From Armatimonadota bacterium (GTDB lineage: Bacteria > Armatimonadota > Armatimonadia > Armatimonadales > Armatimonadaceae): a stretch of DNA of 6,103 bases. Every line of letters starts with the position of its first letter. Within the stretch, counting starts at the first letter, position 1. Shown here piece by piece: positions 5,868-6,103 of this stretch. The notes under the pieces were generated by a model. That model ran no database searches, was not told the origin of the DNA, and saw only the letters and a list, made by a program, of their open reading frames with translations. The position numbers and the translations under genes are program-made. The DNA lies in assembly GCA_014379275.1 (NCBI GenBank), contig JACMMA010000071.1, positions 1 through 6,103 on the forward strand, given 5' to 3'.

Positions 5868-6103
5868 GCCACTACCTCCGGGAGTTATTCCAACCATCAG
5901 CCACTACAATCCACATAGAACACACAGTTCGTTCCGACCATAGTGTACCCAAACAAAATCTCTTATTGTTTCTTTCGTCCTTCCCGGACGGGGCCAACCT
6001 TACGTTGGATCGTTGGACCTGCGGTGCTCGTTTCGTGCTGGTGGTTGTGTGTCGGTTGGTTCTTCCCCGCGAATCCGTGGGTGACGGTTTTTCACGCAGT
6101 GAA
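5868..6103. other. Upstream region of gnd without a supportable gene
   Basis: Several short frames are open to the window edge on both strands, including a minus frame ending at a TAA around 6001 with a hydrophilic tail and a plus frame from GTG at 5943 with a Trp/Val-rich stretch. None has convincing codon content or a ribosome binding site. A 5-bp hairpin CCAAC/GTTGG sits at 5994-6008. The stretch around 5945-5975 is AT-rich and is the likeliest place for the gnd-zwf promoter, but I find no clear -35/-10 pair. Confidence 0.4.
5875..5879 (-). promoter_or_regulatory. Shine-Dalgarno GGAGG that decides the TTG start of gnd
   Basis: The minus strand reads GGAGG, then 7 bases, then TTG at 5865-5867. 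This is a consensus ribosome binding site at ideal spacing. The competing ATG at 5897 has no purine-rich stretch before it. Confidence 0.8.

Noticed and set aside
5943..6103. Plus-strand frame from GTG with a Trp/Val-rich membrane-like stretch at the right edge
   Set aside because: No Shine-Dalgarno, other frames are also open there, and the composition is not convincing. Sequence beyond the edge would be needed.

Overview
The window is bacterial chromosomal DNA, GC-rich (mid-50s percent by eye) with AT-richer intergenic gaps. Every gene I can support lies on the minus strand, so transcription runs right to left. I cannot fix the lineage. The mix of a retropepsin-like protease, a small antitoxin-like protein and a DUF4240 protein beside housekeeping genes recalls Armatimonadota or similar environmental phyla, but that is only an impression.

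In transcription order: 5868-6103 holds no gene I can support. It is followed by gnd (4902-5867), a short-form 6-phosphogluconate dehydrogenase that probably starts at TTG behind a perfect GGAGG, and zwf (3365-4855), glucose-6-phosphate dehydrogenase. Together they encode both NAD(P)-linked dehydrogenases of the oxidative pentose phosphate pathway. Next, 31 bases on, is a small antitoxin-like gene (3062-3333) that appears to have lost one C in a CCCC run. It is followed with overlap by a retropepsin-like aspartyl protease (2686-3075). Because of the missing base, the two read as one 215-codon ORF. The protease stop overlaps the GTG start of a DUF4240 protein (2123-2689). After a 77-base gap comes trpB (822-2045), a complete TrpB1-type tryptophan synthase beta subunit with no trpA beside it.

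A dense palindromic block (717-823) begins in the trpB stop codon. It carries repeated GTAG tetranucleotides and leads into a Y1 (IS200/IS605-like) HUH transposase of about 160 residues (227-709). This resembles a REP-associated tyrosine transposase (RAYT) with its own REP-like palindromes, sitting where trpA often lies. A clear intrinsic terminator (160-196) closes the block. Left of it, 1-159 may hold the promoter and first codons of another leftward gene, but support is weak.

The most notable points are the one-base frameshift that fuses the small protein to the protease, and the transposase with its GTAG-bearing palindromes directly after trpB. I see no CRISPR array, tRNA, rRNA or prophage, and nothing I would call a wholly new system.
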